From assembly GCA_037157565.1 (NCBI GenBank), contig JAZHRO010000012.1, positions 60,503,501-60,567,500 of the forward strand: a DNA stretch of 64,000 nucleotides, read 5' to 3'. The stretch comes from Thalassia testudinum (taxonomy: Eukaryota > Streptophyta > Magnoliopsida > Alismatales > Hydrocharitaceae). The notes under the pieces were generated by a model. That model worked only from the letters and a program-made list of their open reading frames with translations. It ran no database searches and was not told where the DNA came from. The translations under genes and the position numbers were made by a program. This document shows positions 1-10,148 of this stretch, piece by piece (the stretch's first letter is position 1; every line of letters begins with the position of its first letter).

Positions 1-1752
1 AATTTGTTTAATTGCTTCCAATAGAGGCAAGTTAATATGGACTTGCCTAAAAGTATCCATAATCTCTTTCGTCCTATCCTTGGCTCCAGACGAGCCAACG
101 GAAGATTCTCCAGGAGCAGATAGGCGCTCTGGATAGGGCACCCTCAGCTTCTGGGTAGAGGGGTCGTCATGGCGGGAAAGGGGTGGTGGAAGGACGACAT
201 CCTCATTGTGGGTGATTTTTTGTGAAGGAGAGTGGTGTGGCTCTTCCTCGGGTGAGATGGAAGTCAGGTCAGGTGTGGAAGGGGAATTCTAAGATGTAAC
301 CGTAGGAGTGTTATCAGGCTTGTCAATGTTTTTTCCACTCCTCAACACGGTCACTGCTTGGGCATGCTCCCAGAATACAACCCCCTTGCCCTTAGGGTTC
401 TCCTCAGAAGAGCTAGGCAGCTTCCCCGGATCACGTTGCCTAACTGCTTCAGTAAGATGACCAATTTGGGATTGCATATTAGTAATCATCTTATTATGAG
501 ATTGGATAACCATATTCTGATGCTCTTGCATTGCTTTCATCATGGCCTTCAGTTCATCCATCTCAGAGGGCTTATTCGGAGGAGGGTTTTCATAAGAAGG
601 TTGGTATGTGGGCTAGGGAAGTAAGGGTCTTGTATTCCCTGAGTTAGAAGTATCAGCTTGCTTCCAAGAGAAGTTTGGATGGTTCCTCCACCTTGGATTA
701 TAAGTGTTGGAGTAAGGGTTATTGCGAGGGGGGCGGAAACCTTGGGCCGTGTTTAAGTCGACCTGAATCAACTCAGGGAATTGGTTTGCCTGATGGCACT
801 CCGCAGTGGCGTGCGTTGTGCTTTGGCAAATGGAGCATTCTCTTGAAGCCTGAAAAATAGAGGCTGCTTGCGAGTTCATGCAAGGGTTTGATAAAAGCCT
901 ATCAAAGTTTTTATTCAATAGTTGAATCTGATAAGCCAAATCATTAGAAGCCCCAGCTTCATGGGCCTCTATCTTCCTCTGCAAGATTGATGGTTTTCTT
1001 TCTTGATAAGCAGAGGACAAATGTATGGAGTTGTCGCTTAAAGTTTCAAATAATGCCCAGGCTTCATCCTCAGTTCTGGTCATGAAGGTTCCTGCACAGG
1101 CTGCATCAATAGTTTGCCTATGCCTTTCAGATAATCCGTTATAGAACCTTTCAACCAACTGCCATCTTGGCACTTGATGGTGGGGGCATAACCTAAGAAG
1201 GTCATTAAAGCACTCCTAAGTCTCATGAAATTGCTCCCCTTCCTGTTGAGTAAAACCCATAATCTCTCTTCTGTAATGGTTGGTTTTACTCATAGGAAAA
1301 TACCTTTTTAAAAATTCTCCCTTAAGGGTGGCCCAATCATTTACCCTTGCATCGAGGGTATGATACCAGTGCTTGGCCTTATCCTTTAGGGAGAAAGGAA
1401 ATAGAGTCCTCATCAAGGCTTAATCAGTAAAGCCCTGGAGCTTCATCGTGGAACAGACCTTGGTGAATTCCTCCAAATGCCGGTAGGGGTCCTCCCTAGT
1501 AGTACCATAAAAAGAGGGCAATAAAGATATGGTACTGCTCTTGATCTCATACAAATTATCCCCTGCTGGTCGTCTTAGTGCTTGTGCAGGTTGGTTAGTT
1601 GGAATAAAATAGTCCCTTAGGGTTCTTTGTTGATTTGCACCTTGCTCATCCATTCTTTCCTCTCCTAGGTGAGCTCTCCTAAGAATTCTCTCAGGCTTAG
1701 GATCAAACACTAGACTACCCTCAAGAGAGCGTCTACCAAGCATACAAAACAT
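1..1752 (-). pseudogene. gag: gag (start of gag-pol) of E1, broken by four nonsense codons
   Basis: One minus-strand frame runs from the ATG at 1752 to the left edge with no frameshift. It is cut by stops at 1420..1422, 1216..1218, 613..615 and 289..291. The part around 1100..1420 is a retrotransposon Gag domain (capsid-like segments MRTLFPFSLKDKAKHWYHTL and VERFYNGLSE). At about 820..865 lies a CCHC zinc knuckle (C-x2-C-x4-H-x4-C, in CSICQSTTHATAEC) that in a live element binds genomic RNA. A basic and asparagine-rich stretch and a predicted helical segment (about 430..560) follow. The final in-window segment resembles the linker that precedes protease in plant Ty3/gypsy polyproteins. In a working element Gag forms the particle that packages RNA. 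Each stop can be explained by a single transition from a sense codon. Protease and polymerase would lie left of the window. Confidence 0.85.
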
Positions 1753-2915
1753 AATTCAAATTTTTTTTCTTTTTTTTATATTGAGTAAGTTAAACCTCCA
1801 CTCCAAAGATAAGTCAAAAGATCAAGACTTATCCCTTCGTTCCCACGTAAGTGGTATAAGAGGGGTGTGGACTTGAAATCATAACCTTCTTTATTGTGGA
1901 TGTCGAATTAGTTAATATAAATGGCCAGACAAGCTTTTCACTGCAATTACGTGCCTTAATTCGACCTTCGAGTGCCCTAGGACCTATACTTTGCTTGGAT
2001 GATACTCCTAGGTGATCAAGTGAGATGTTACTCCAAGGACGAACAAAGGGATGCAAGTAGAGCGAACCCTTCCTTTGAGGTGATGCGTATGTGGTGCCCC
2101 TTAACTACCCTTTTGTTCCTTTAAGGGGTGTCCCCCTCTGTGGAGTATCAAAACACTTGGTCAAAAGATAGTGTCACCACCACTACAAAGCACAATAGGA
2201 GGGTCTGCACCGATAAAGAGATTGGTGTCTATAGCCTTAAGGGATCAAGCCTCAGTGTAGTGCCTAATGTGCGTGCTTAGTGTCAGAAGTGTGCAACACA
2301 CCCCAAATCTTTGTAATTTCTTTTGAAATCGCAAACAAGTCCCTTAGAATCAGATCAAATGTGAATTGCTTTTAGGGTTGAATCTGATTATTAGTTCCAC
2401 TTTTAGTTATGTGACCACTGAATTAGTAAATTCAAACAACTTGGTGGTCTTGAATTTAAATTTGAATGCAAATGCGTGAACAGGAGCTGGATGCAAAAGT
2501 TAGAAAGATATACCTGTCTCCAGTAATCTTCTTGCTAATATGCTTGCAATGTAATAATAAGATCTAATGTGCAGCTCAACCACCCCTAAATGCGCGCACC
2601 TAAGGATATGCAACTTCTAAATAGGCAACTCGATATTTTCCTTGTTGGTTTTTAAAAGCAGGCAAGCAGAAAATATAATCACGCATGCACCAAAAATATT
2701 GTAAGCCCTAGTAGCTAAAGAATGAGGGGACAAACCCCCAAAAATTCAGCCCTAATTACTACAAGGGCGAAAAGATAGAAATAAATTTGTGACGACGGAG
2801 AATCCTCTGCGAAAATAGGATCTTGGTCTCCTTCGTCTTTTCCTCGTGTAGCTTAACTCATGATTGTTGTCGCCGCTCTGTTGCACCTCGTCGCCTCTTC
2901 AGATTCCTCGCACAG
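1753..2915 (-). other. E1 leader (untranslated region between primer site and gag), main part
   Basis: This holds no reading frame I can support. It lies between gag and the X1 insertion and continues at 5797..5877 up to the primer site. Next to gag is a T-rich stretch (about 1760..1790). The TSD base run CACAG at 2911..2915 ends this part. Confidence 0.6.
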
Positions 2916-3600
2916 TGATGAGAACCTCATCATGAACCCTAACTAGCACAATCTAACCTAGATATGCAAGAAAAAGCTCCTACATAACTCAAAGAAAGGC
3001 TTAACTCAGAGAATTCTGAGTTTAAGAAGAAAATAACTCATAAGGGGTAAAAATTCAATTTCACCAACACAATCTGCAAACAGGGTAACTCAGGGTCCAA
3101 AAATAGGTCAAACTAACCTAATAAGAAGGAAAGTGAGATGATCTGATCCAACAAGGGCTACAGTAACTCCAAGGAATTAAATGACATTCTGTAACCCTAA
3201 AACAAACCCACTTCAATTCTCAAGGTTCGAGTTAGGGTAAAAATTGACTAAACCCTCTAAAATTCATATAAAAATAATCTCTAGGGTTTAGAACCTTCAA
3301 TTTGGCCTTAGAAACCCATTTTGACCTATATTGAGACCATGCCCAATTAATGATTTAATTTGGGTTTTTACGTAAATTGGTCGGTCAAACAAGGTCTGAC
3401 CTAGAAACAAAATTCACCATTAAAATCCTTGGGTCCAATTTAGTCACGCATAAAAACTTGAGCCTAAGAAGAGACCTTCTTGACCGACTTTGCAATTTGG
3501 TCCTCATCAATTACTTTATGACCCTCAACTTTCGAAACCCTTGCATTTTGGCCCCTAATTTCCTCGTCGTTCTTTACATTTTGGTCCCTCCTGCAAGTCT

Positions 3601-3651
3601 CTGCGCAGCGCCATGCTCCGGCGACTTTGTGCGGAGCATGGCGCCGCGCAG
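3601..3651. repeat. Inverted repeat in the U3 of X1
   Basis: Two 20-base arms (3601..3620 and 3632..3651) are complementary except at one position, with an 11-base spacer. Smaller hairpins follow before the TATA box (arms CCTTGCGAC/GTCGCAAGG near 3690..3714, and AGGGAGGC/GCCTCCCT near 3797..3817). Confidence 0.9.
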
Positions 3652-3842
3652 GGTGAGCGGGTTGTCCTGCAATTGAACCTGGAGTTCCTTGCGACGTCTG
3701 CTGTCGCAAGGACACCACCATGCCACCTGACGACGCCCACACCTTCCGTGCGAACGCGCGGAAGGTATGGGTCACACCTCCGGCCACTCTCCGGCGAGGG
3801 AGGCAAGTCGCCTCCCTGCGCCTGCCGCTCCGCCACCGCCTT

Positions 3843-3848
3843 TATAAA
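3843..3848 (+). promoter_or_regulatory. TATA box of solo LTR X1
   Basis: TATAAA lies in a GC-rich setting about 930 bases into the LTR and just after the hairpin series. Its place matches the TATA box of X2. Inferred from sequence only. Confidence 0.55.
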
Positions 3849-5094
3849 GACCAGCGTCGCCAACCGGTTCTCCGAGCTTGGTCTTGACTGAGAAAATCCC
3901 AACCCTTCCTCTCTCCCCACTCCGACAGGAACCCACCAGCTCCGGCGGCTCCTCTTCCTCCTTCTCGTCGCTCTGCTGCAATACCAGCAACAGAGCCACC
4001 TTCGCCTGATCTCCCCGCGTCGCGTCGTACCAAGCGCGTGCCTACCTGCCCTCTTCCTCGCCGCCGCTCTCTCCCTCTGGGTGTTTCTTCTCCGGTGACA
4101 GTCAGTACGACTGCCGCCCTGCTCCGGCCCCCTTCGTCCCTGTAGGTAGGTTACTGTTATTTCCCTTCGTCCCCTCTTTCTTTTCCCCAATGCCTTTCAG
4201 TTGATTACCCCTCGACTGCGCCCGACCACCATCATCTTCCATCCCTCCGGCAACCCTCCAGCGAGTTGCCCCCGTCGATCCGCCGCTCCACACAACTCGC
4301 CAACTGTCCCAAAAGCTCCGCCTCACCCTACCCAACACCCCCCACCCCTCCACTGCCACTCCACACCTCCACAACACTCCCCGGATCAAACCCATTTCTT
4401 TGGTTGCAGTCCAACCTCGGGCTGCTGCCATACGCCGCCCCGCAACCTGCTGCACCCCGCACTACCTTCGCCGTGCCACGGCGAAGGTTTCCCTGAGGTC
4501 TGATTAGGCCGAGAGGCTCTATTTGTGTTAGACAGACTTTCAGCCCCGGCCACCATTAGTGACGAAGCAAGGAGCTTCCAAGCGAGCTCCAGGCCTCGAA
4601 GCATCAGGACTCCAGCTGAGGCAAATTGGAGAGACCTGAGTGAAGGCAGGCAGCTGGCACACGAAGGGAAGCGAGGATGCAACTGCTGAGGCAAGGTCAC
4701 GCCCTTCTTGCAGGCGCGCGTGAGAAGGGACAAAGTTTAGTCCCACATCGTGAGTCCTCAAATCACCGTACCACTTTAAATTGCTTTTGTGTATACGGCT
4801 GGTTGCCTCCGAATGCACATGGGGTGAGGTCCCTCGCCCATCACCCGCCTCGTCCGTGGATTCATCTCGCGGACCTGGCGAATCTAACCCGACACTACCC
4901 TGCACTCCTCGCGCACCACCCACGCCGGTGCACCTGGACCCGGTTACGCAGCCCGACCCGTTAACTCGTCTCTGAGAGAGCCTCCTGTGAGCGGTTTACA
5001 GAGAGAGAGACGTGCAGGTAGAGGGAAGGGATAGGTTTTGCTTTCCCTTGTGTGCAGAACAGGGTGCGAAGGCGGAAGGCTCAACACTTAGCTG

Positions 5095-5570
5095 TAGGAA
5101 GGAGAAGAAGAGGAGCAGAAGAAGAAGAAATCTTGAAGGAGCCTTGCAGCTGAGCAAGGCAGAAGACCAAGGAAGAAGAAGCAAAAGAAGAAGAAGGCTT
5201 GCAAAAGAGAAGAAGAAGAAGCAGCGAAGGAAGACAAGGAGCACTGTAGCAGACCGCAGTTTAAGTCATCTGACTGCGGTATCAGACAACAGATGAAGCT
5301 TCAGAGAAGATAAAGCAGAGAAGAAGAAAAAGAAAAGAGAAGGCTCCGCAGCTGAAGAGAAAGAAAAGAGAATAAGGAAGAAAGAAGATAAAGACAAGAA
5401 AAAGAAGAACTGAAGAAGAAAAGAAATAGAAGACAAGCAGAAGAAGAAGAGGAACTGAAGGCAAATAGAGCCAAGGAAGAAGAAGACCCGTAAAGATAAA
5501 GCAAAAAGAGAAAGAAGAGAAGAAGAAGGCTAGCAAAGAGAGAAAGAAGAGAAGAAGAAAAAGCCAAAAG
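5095..5570 (+). repeat. GAA-rich purine tract of X1
   Basis: About 475 bases are almost pure GAA/GA/AAG on the plus strand. The same tract occurs in X2 (about 9640..9810) and, as the complementary pyrimidine tract, in both LTRs of E2 (29160..29540 and 44500..45000). It makes long spurious reading frames on both strands. Confidence 0.85.
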
Positions 5571-5613
5571 ACAGAAATCTATTTATCCCTCTCTCTCTCT
5601 CTCTTATTTTTGT

Positions 5614-5619
5614 AATAAA
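5614..5619 (+). terminator. Poly(A) signal of solo LTR X1
   Basis: AATAAA lies after a CT repeat and upstream of the CTCCCTGAGTTCGACCTCGG segment, the usual place of the R region end in these LTRs. Confidence 0.45.
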
Positions 5620-5877
5620 GAAACTCTGTACTTCTAGAATTCTAGTAGCTCCCTGAGTTCGACCTCGGGAAACTATTTCCGAGTAAAATTTTGATAGCAA
5701 CGACAACCGCAACTGTCTTTTATTATACCACAACGACATTACTATAATAAGCATTAAAATGCACGAAGACTAGCTGCGGTGAAAAGTCGATTACCACACA
5801 GTAAAAAAAATTGATCAGATAATTTCGCAACTTGGAAGATTTAAAAACAATGAAGTAAATCTATTACGTCTGTTGCC

Positions 5878-5895
5878 TCCCCGGCAACGGCGCCA
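5878..5895 (-). promoter_or_regulatory. Primer binding site of E1 (tRNA-Asp)
   Basis: On the minus strand it reads TGGCGCCGTTGCCGGGGA, complementary to the 3' end of plant tRNA-Asp, the primer that Athila-lineage elements use for minus-strand DNA synthesis. Three bases (5896..5898) separate it from the LTR end. It is intact, unlike the matching site of E2. Confidence 0.93.
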
Positions 5896-5898
5896 ATT

Positions 5899-7703
5899 TG
5901 AAAGAGTCGACTTTTCGCTTTACGTTGTAGTATTTAAGTGATGGAAAAATCGACTAATAAAAAAAATGAAAATAACCACTCACAGAAGAGCGGGTCGTGT
6001 CCACAGGGGGGCAATTATGCAATAAACTCTTAATTATTTTATATTCAGATAAATGCGAATTCCTATTCAAATCTGATATAAAATGCGAAGGAAAGTAGAT
6101 TCCCAATAACTTAAAAAGATAGGGGTATATGTGCAGTTTTCCCTCACTGAAATCTTCACTAAATATATGATGATTTTGTGTAATTTTCATGTGTCATATA
6201 CTAGAGAGAATCGGTGCACGTGTTGATCCCAAAATCAATCTTAAAACAAGTGAATATCAATAGCATGCAATTATAAGGAAATATGAGTGTGCATGCGCAA
6301 TTCTACCACAATAAAATAATAATAAATAAATAATCAAATTCTGGGGCAATGGCAGTGAATGTAAATATTAATTGACTTCAAAACAGAGCATTTGCTCTCT
6401 CTCCTCCTCGCGAGAGAGAGAGGGAGCACCGGCGGCCTGTGGACGGGCTAGGGAGGTCGGCGAGGATGAGGGCTATCCGATGGAGGCTGCAGCGTCGACG
6501 AAGGTGGCCGGCCGGCGGAGGAGACTGCTGCTGCCGTGAAGGTTCTGTTGAAGGTTGAAGGCTTTGCTGCAGGCAGAGTTTGGCGTGTGCGCCCCTGTGG
6601 GCAGAGGCGTAGGTCGGCGGGCTCGCAAGGCAGATGCCTGCAGGCGCTTGCAGAGGCGCACGCCTGCGGGGAGGTGCCAGAGGGTGTGCCCGCGGGCTGG
6701 TGAAGGCGCTGTTGAAGGTGCACTTGCAGGTGGCTGCTAGTGGTCGTGAATGCGCGCAGCCTGCAAGGGACGCTGGAGGGAAGCATTGTGCGAGAGCCTG
6801 CAGGAGCAAGCGCTGGATGCCTGCGGGCGTGTGGGTGAGAGGGGAGGGGCGCGCTGTAGATGGCGCTGGTGCTGCGGCAGGCGCGCGGTGCGGAGAAGGT
6901 GCGCCTGCGAGGAGGCGTTGGAGGGTGGAAGCGATCTGCAGACGCGGCAGGTGAGCGGTGCACCTGCTGTGCTTGAGAGGGCCGTGCAAGGAGGTGCGCT
7001 CTTCACACAGCGCTTGCGGGCGCGGCTGGAGGGAGCGCTGGGTGGTGCTGGGGTGGGTGCAAGCCTGGCGCAGAGACTTGGCTGGAGGTTGAGGTGGCTT
7101 GTGCACGCACCTGCGGGCGGTGTTGGAGCAAGCGTTGGATGCCTGCGGGAGAGAGGGTGCTCTGCAGGGAGGAGGGGGCATGCCTGCAGATGGTGCGTGC
7201 GTTTGGTGGTGTGGGCGGTGTGTGCTTGCGGGCACAGGGGCGTGGCTGCAGGCACTTGCAGAGGCACATGCTTGCGGGGAGCTTGGTGCAGTGGGAAGTT
7301 GTTGATCCATAGTGCACGCTGGAGAAGATGGTGCAAGTTCTTCTCTTCTTGGATGATCCTCTCTCCTTGGATCCATGTGCTTTTTAACTCTTCCTCGTTT
7401 GCGTCTGCAAGAGTAAAGGGATTTTCCTTAACTCTTTTTGGCTGGCGGCTGTTGAGGGTGCCCGGAGGATGGGGAAAAGAGCAGTCGTCGATTATTTGAA
7501 AAGGGTAATTTACCCTTTCCTCCTCATTCTTTTGCCAATTATTTTTATGCACATAAAAAGCACATATTAAGTTATAGAATAGATGTAAACCTAAATCATG
7601 ATGCATGCAAACATTGTATAACTTAATATAGTTATTAACAAACCTAAAAGATACAATTAAAGTTACTTAGGCGTAAAATTAGTCCATTAAAATGGACTCA
7701 TCA
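5899..7703 (-). repeat. 5' LTR of E1 (family G), 1805 bp
   Basis: On the minus strand it begins TGATGAGTCCATTTTAATGG at 7703 and ends ...CTTTCA at 5899, next to the primer site. It is homologous along its length to the solo LTR at 37193..39035. The stretch 6400..7330 is strongly GC-rich with imperfect short repeats built on TGCAGGCG and GCCTGCGGG. This gives open frames of over 200 codons on both strands; I treat these as chance. The flanks (5900..6360 and 7500..7700) are AT-rich. Confidence 0.88.
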
Positions 7704-8134
7704 ATGATCAGGATAAAATACACCTAAAACATCTAAAATTCATAGAAAAATATTCTCTAGGGTTTGGAACCTTCAATTTGACCATCAGAACCCATTTTGA
7801 CCTCGAATAAAGTCACAGACAGACATTTGCCCTAATTGAGGTTTTTGCAAAAATTACCCAGTCAAACGTGATCAAAACCAAAATCCAACTTCACCATTAG
7901 CTTCCTTAGGTCCAAATTAGGTTTGTACCAAAATTTGGACCCAAGATGGGTTTGTCTTGACCTAGTTTGCAACTTGGTCCTATTTGATTACATTTATGCC
8001 CTTAACTTTCAAAATATTTTTAAAAAGATCCCTAACTTTGTCATCATTCTCACAAAAGGGTCCCTACCGCCATTAAACATATTCCTACTTTCACCGACAA
8101 CCTTAATTTGGAAAGAACTCAATTTTTTGATGAA

Positions 8135-8156
8135 TCCCTTTCAAATTTGAAAGGGA
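8135..8156. repeat. 22-bp perfect palindrome in the U3 of X2
   Basis: Arms TCCCTTTCAAA / TTTGAAAGGGA have no spacer. It corresponds in position to palindromes of different sequence in X3 (10607..10630), X5 (25730..25741) and X6 (50103..50126). Confidence 0.92.
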
Positions 8157-8237
8157 AGTTCGTCAAGAAATTCCCTTCCTTTTGAACCCAATCCCACGCC
8201 CTAAAACTTACCCAATCTCTCATGCAAATTCATGAGA

Positions 8238-8349
8238 GATTTGGGTCTCAAGGGATTTCCCAATCTGGCAAGCCTTCCAAGCTTCCCAAGCTTTAGCTTC
8301 CCAAGCTTGGAAGGCTTGCCAGATTGGGAAATCCCTTGAGACCCAAATC
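8238..8349. repeat. Long perfect inverted repeat, 47-bp arms with 18-nt spacer
   Basis: The left arm 8238..8284 and right arm 8303..8349 are exact reverse complements. The spacer 8285..8302 is itself partly self-complementary (AAGCT...AGCTT). It ends 46 bases upstream of a TATA box. A transcript through it would form a 47-bp hairpin. Confidence 0.95.
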
Positions 8350-8395
8350 CTTCCCAAGCTTTAGCTTCCCAAGCTCTAATCGCCCTTTGATGACC

Positions 8396-8402
8396 TATAA
8401 AA
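8396..8402 (+). promoter_or_regulatory. TATA box of X2
   Basis: TATAAAA lies directly downstream of the long inverted repeat, at the place equivalent to the X1 TATA box. Inferred only. Confidence 0.5.
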
Positions 8403-10148
8403 GAAAGCCCAAACCAGGCCGAACTGGCCACTCTCGAAATCAGCCCAGAATCCCCACTAATTCCTCTCTCTCTCTTGGTCGAAAGCTCATCGACGTCTGG
8501 CAAGCCCCTCCATCCATCTTCGTCCTCCATTTGCAATATCGGTAGTGGAGTCATCCTCCTCGCTTCTTCCGCGTTGAGCCATACCAGTCGGCACCCTAAC
8601 CCCCTCTTCCTTGCCGTTCCTCTCTCTCCAGAGCTATTCTCTTCTCCGGTGCCGGCAACACCACAACCGGTGCCTCCTCCTTCCCACTTCGTCCTTTAGT
8701 ACCCTCAACTACTCCCTAACCACTTTCTCATCACACCAGCACTGTTGACATGCCGTTTCGCCCTCGACCATGCCTCCGCGACTTCATCTTCCACCATTCG
8801 GGCCACACCTCCGACGAGGAACATCTCGCTCCACACGCCACTAAACTCCTCATCGACTACCTCAAAACTTCTGCCACACATCTCCACTCATTTCCCCTCT
8901 TTCAATTTCTCATTCTATCCACTCACACCATCCACCGAACAACCCACTATTCTGCACCCTTCTCCGTTACCGTCCGACCTCCACCCTCACTCATGCCATG
9001 CCACACAACTACCACCACACTCGCCAATCCATGGCAAATCTACTGAGCCTTCTGACGCAGCTGTGAGGCCCTTATTCTTGGATTTTAGGTTCCAGCCTGC
9101 TCCACCATTGATGCAGCACGTCTCAAGCTTGCTTGAAGCTCTAATCAGACATGTAGCTCCCGGACTTAGACTTCAAACAGAGTGGACTACCTCCAGGAAC
9201 GTCCTCGTGTGGTTAATTAGAGCCTTTGACCTCTCCTTACGTGTGAATTAGGCGAAGGAAGCAGTAGCAGCATGCGCAAGTGAAGCGGGAGCAAATAGTC
9301 CTACATCGGAAACAGACAAAGCGGTAGAGGCGCATAAGTTGAATTTGTCAATAGGTATCTTTTCCTCCAAACATGGGGTGAGGTCCCCATTACCCACGCA
9401 CACCTGCACCTTGTCCGCGACACATCGCTCGCGGACCTGGTGCGCCCGACCCACCTAGGACTTCACTCCTCGGCTGCGACCATGTCCGCTGCACTGGACC
9501 CAGGTGTGCGCCTACCCAATTACCTGACTATACACTGAAAGGCCCTAAGAGGGCGAAGCCTAAGGAGAGCCTGCGCGGGTAGGGGGGTTTAGCTATAGAG
9601 AGAAACGGTTGACACTTAACCGTTTGAAGGACCTTCCCCCACTGTGTGAAGAAGGAGAACAGAGAAAGGAAGAAGGAAAGAAGGGCCGTAGCTGAAGAAG
9701 AAGAGAGACAGAAAGAGAAAAGCAGAAGAAAAAGAAGAGAAGGAGCCGCACAAGAAGAAGAAACAGAGAAAGAACCAGAAGGAGAAGAAAAGCTGCACGG
9801 GAAGAGAGAGAGACCCTTGAGTCTCTAGCACTGTAGCGTAAACTATTTAAGCCATCTGATATCATTTGATTAACATCCATTTGAGGCTTTGATTTAAGTG
9901 TTATTTGTGATGAGTAATTGGTGATTTAAATCACCATTTTACTCCATTCTTTTTGCATATTGATCCTGACATTATTTTTATTTCAATCTTTATTCTTGAT
10001 TTAAATTGTGATCTTGAGCTTTGAATTCCATATTGCTCCCTGTGTTTGACCTCGGAACTTTTTTGAGTAACAAAATTTATTTGTTTGAGCGCTATATTGT
10101 CTATACTGCAACGCAACAATCTTAAAATATTGATTTAGCGCACGAACA

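Larger units (their letters stand above)
2916..5796 (+). mobile_element. X1: solo LTR of family X (Athila-type), 2881 bp
   Basis: It starts TGATGAG and ends ...TTACCA, and is flanked by the 5-base direct repeat CACAG at 2911..2915 and 5797..5801, within the E1 leader. No internal region is present, as expected when two LTRs recombine. It has the family landmarks: a start dyad, a TATA box at 3843, a GAA-rich purine tract (about 5095..5570), a poly(A) signal at 5614 and the CTCCCTGAGTTCGACCTCGG segment near the 3' end. The GC-rich part 3600..4500 carries several hairpins. Reading frames inside it are chance. Confidence 0.8.
1..7703 (-). mobile_element. E1: Athila-type Ty3/gypsy element, 5' part, running off the left edge
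   Basis: Read on the minus strand it has, in order, a 5' LTR (7703 down to 5899), a tRNA-Asp primer binding site (5895..5878), a leader, and a gag reading frame from 1752 to the window edge. The LTR has TG...CA ends and shares its termini with the solo LTR at 37193..39035. The element sits inside an LTR of family X (X2): its right flank at 7704 starts abruptly in the middle of that LTR, so the rest of X2 should lie beyond the left edge, after E1's own 3' LTR. The candidate TSD is the 5 bases at 7704..7708 and cannot be tested here. The leader holds the solo LTR X1. Lineage rests on the tRNA-Asp site and the gag type. Confidence 0.82.
7704..10148 (+). mobile_element. X2: LTR of family X, 5'-truncated by insertion of E1
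   Basis: It begins about 330 bases into the family X LTR (compare X1 from about 3240) and ends ...GCACGAACA at 10148. It has the purine tract (about 9640..9810), the GGTGATTTAAATCACC palindrome near 9921 and the CTCCCTGTGTTTGACCTCGG segment near 10037. Its missing start is predicted left of the window. It appears to have inserted into the E3 3' LTR. The end coordinate is approximate because no TSD partner is in view. Confidence 0.72.

Noticed and set aside
3555..4190. 211-codon frame in X1, and similar frames at 30192..30713 and 29283..29579
   Set aside because: These are within LTRs in GC- or GAA-rich sequence, with no domain and no conservation between LTR copies.
5878..5895. Possible tRNA-Asp gene
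   Set aside because: Only the 18 bases of the 3' acceptor end are present, next to an LTR. It is a primer binding site.
6378..7376. 332-codon frame on the minus strand (and long frames on the other strands) in the GC-rich block
   Set aside because: It lies inside an LTR, frames are open on both strands, composition is Pro/Ala/Ser/His/Arg-rich, and no domain is visible. The homologous block at 37754..38641 gives a different protein.
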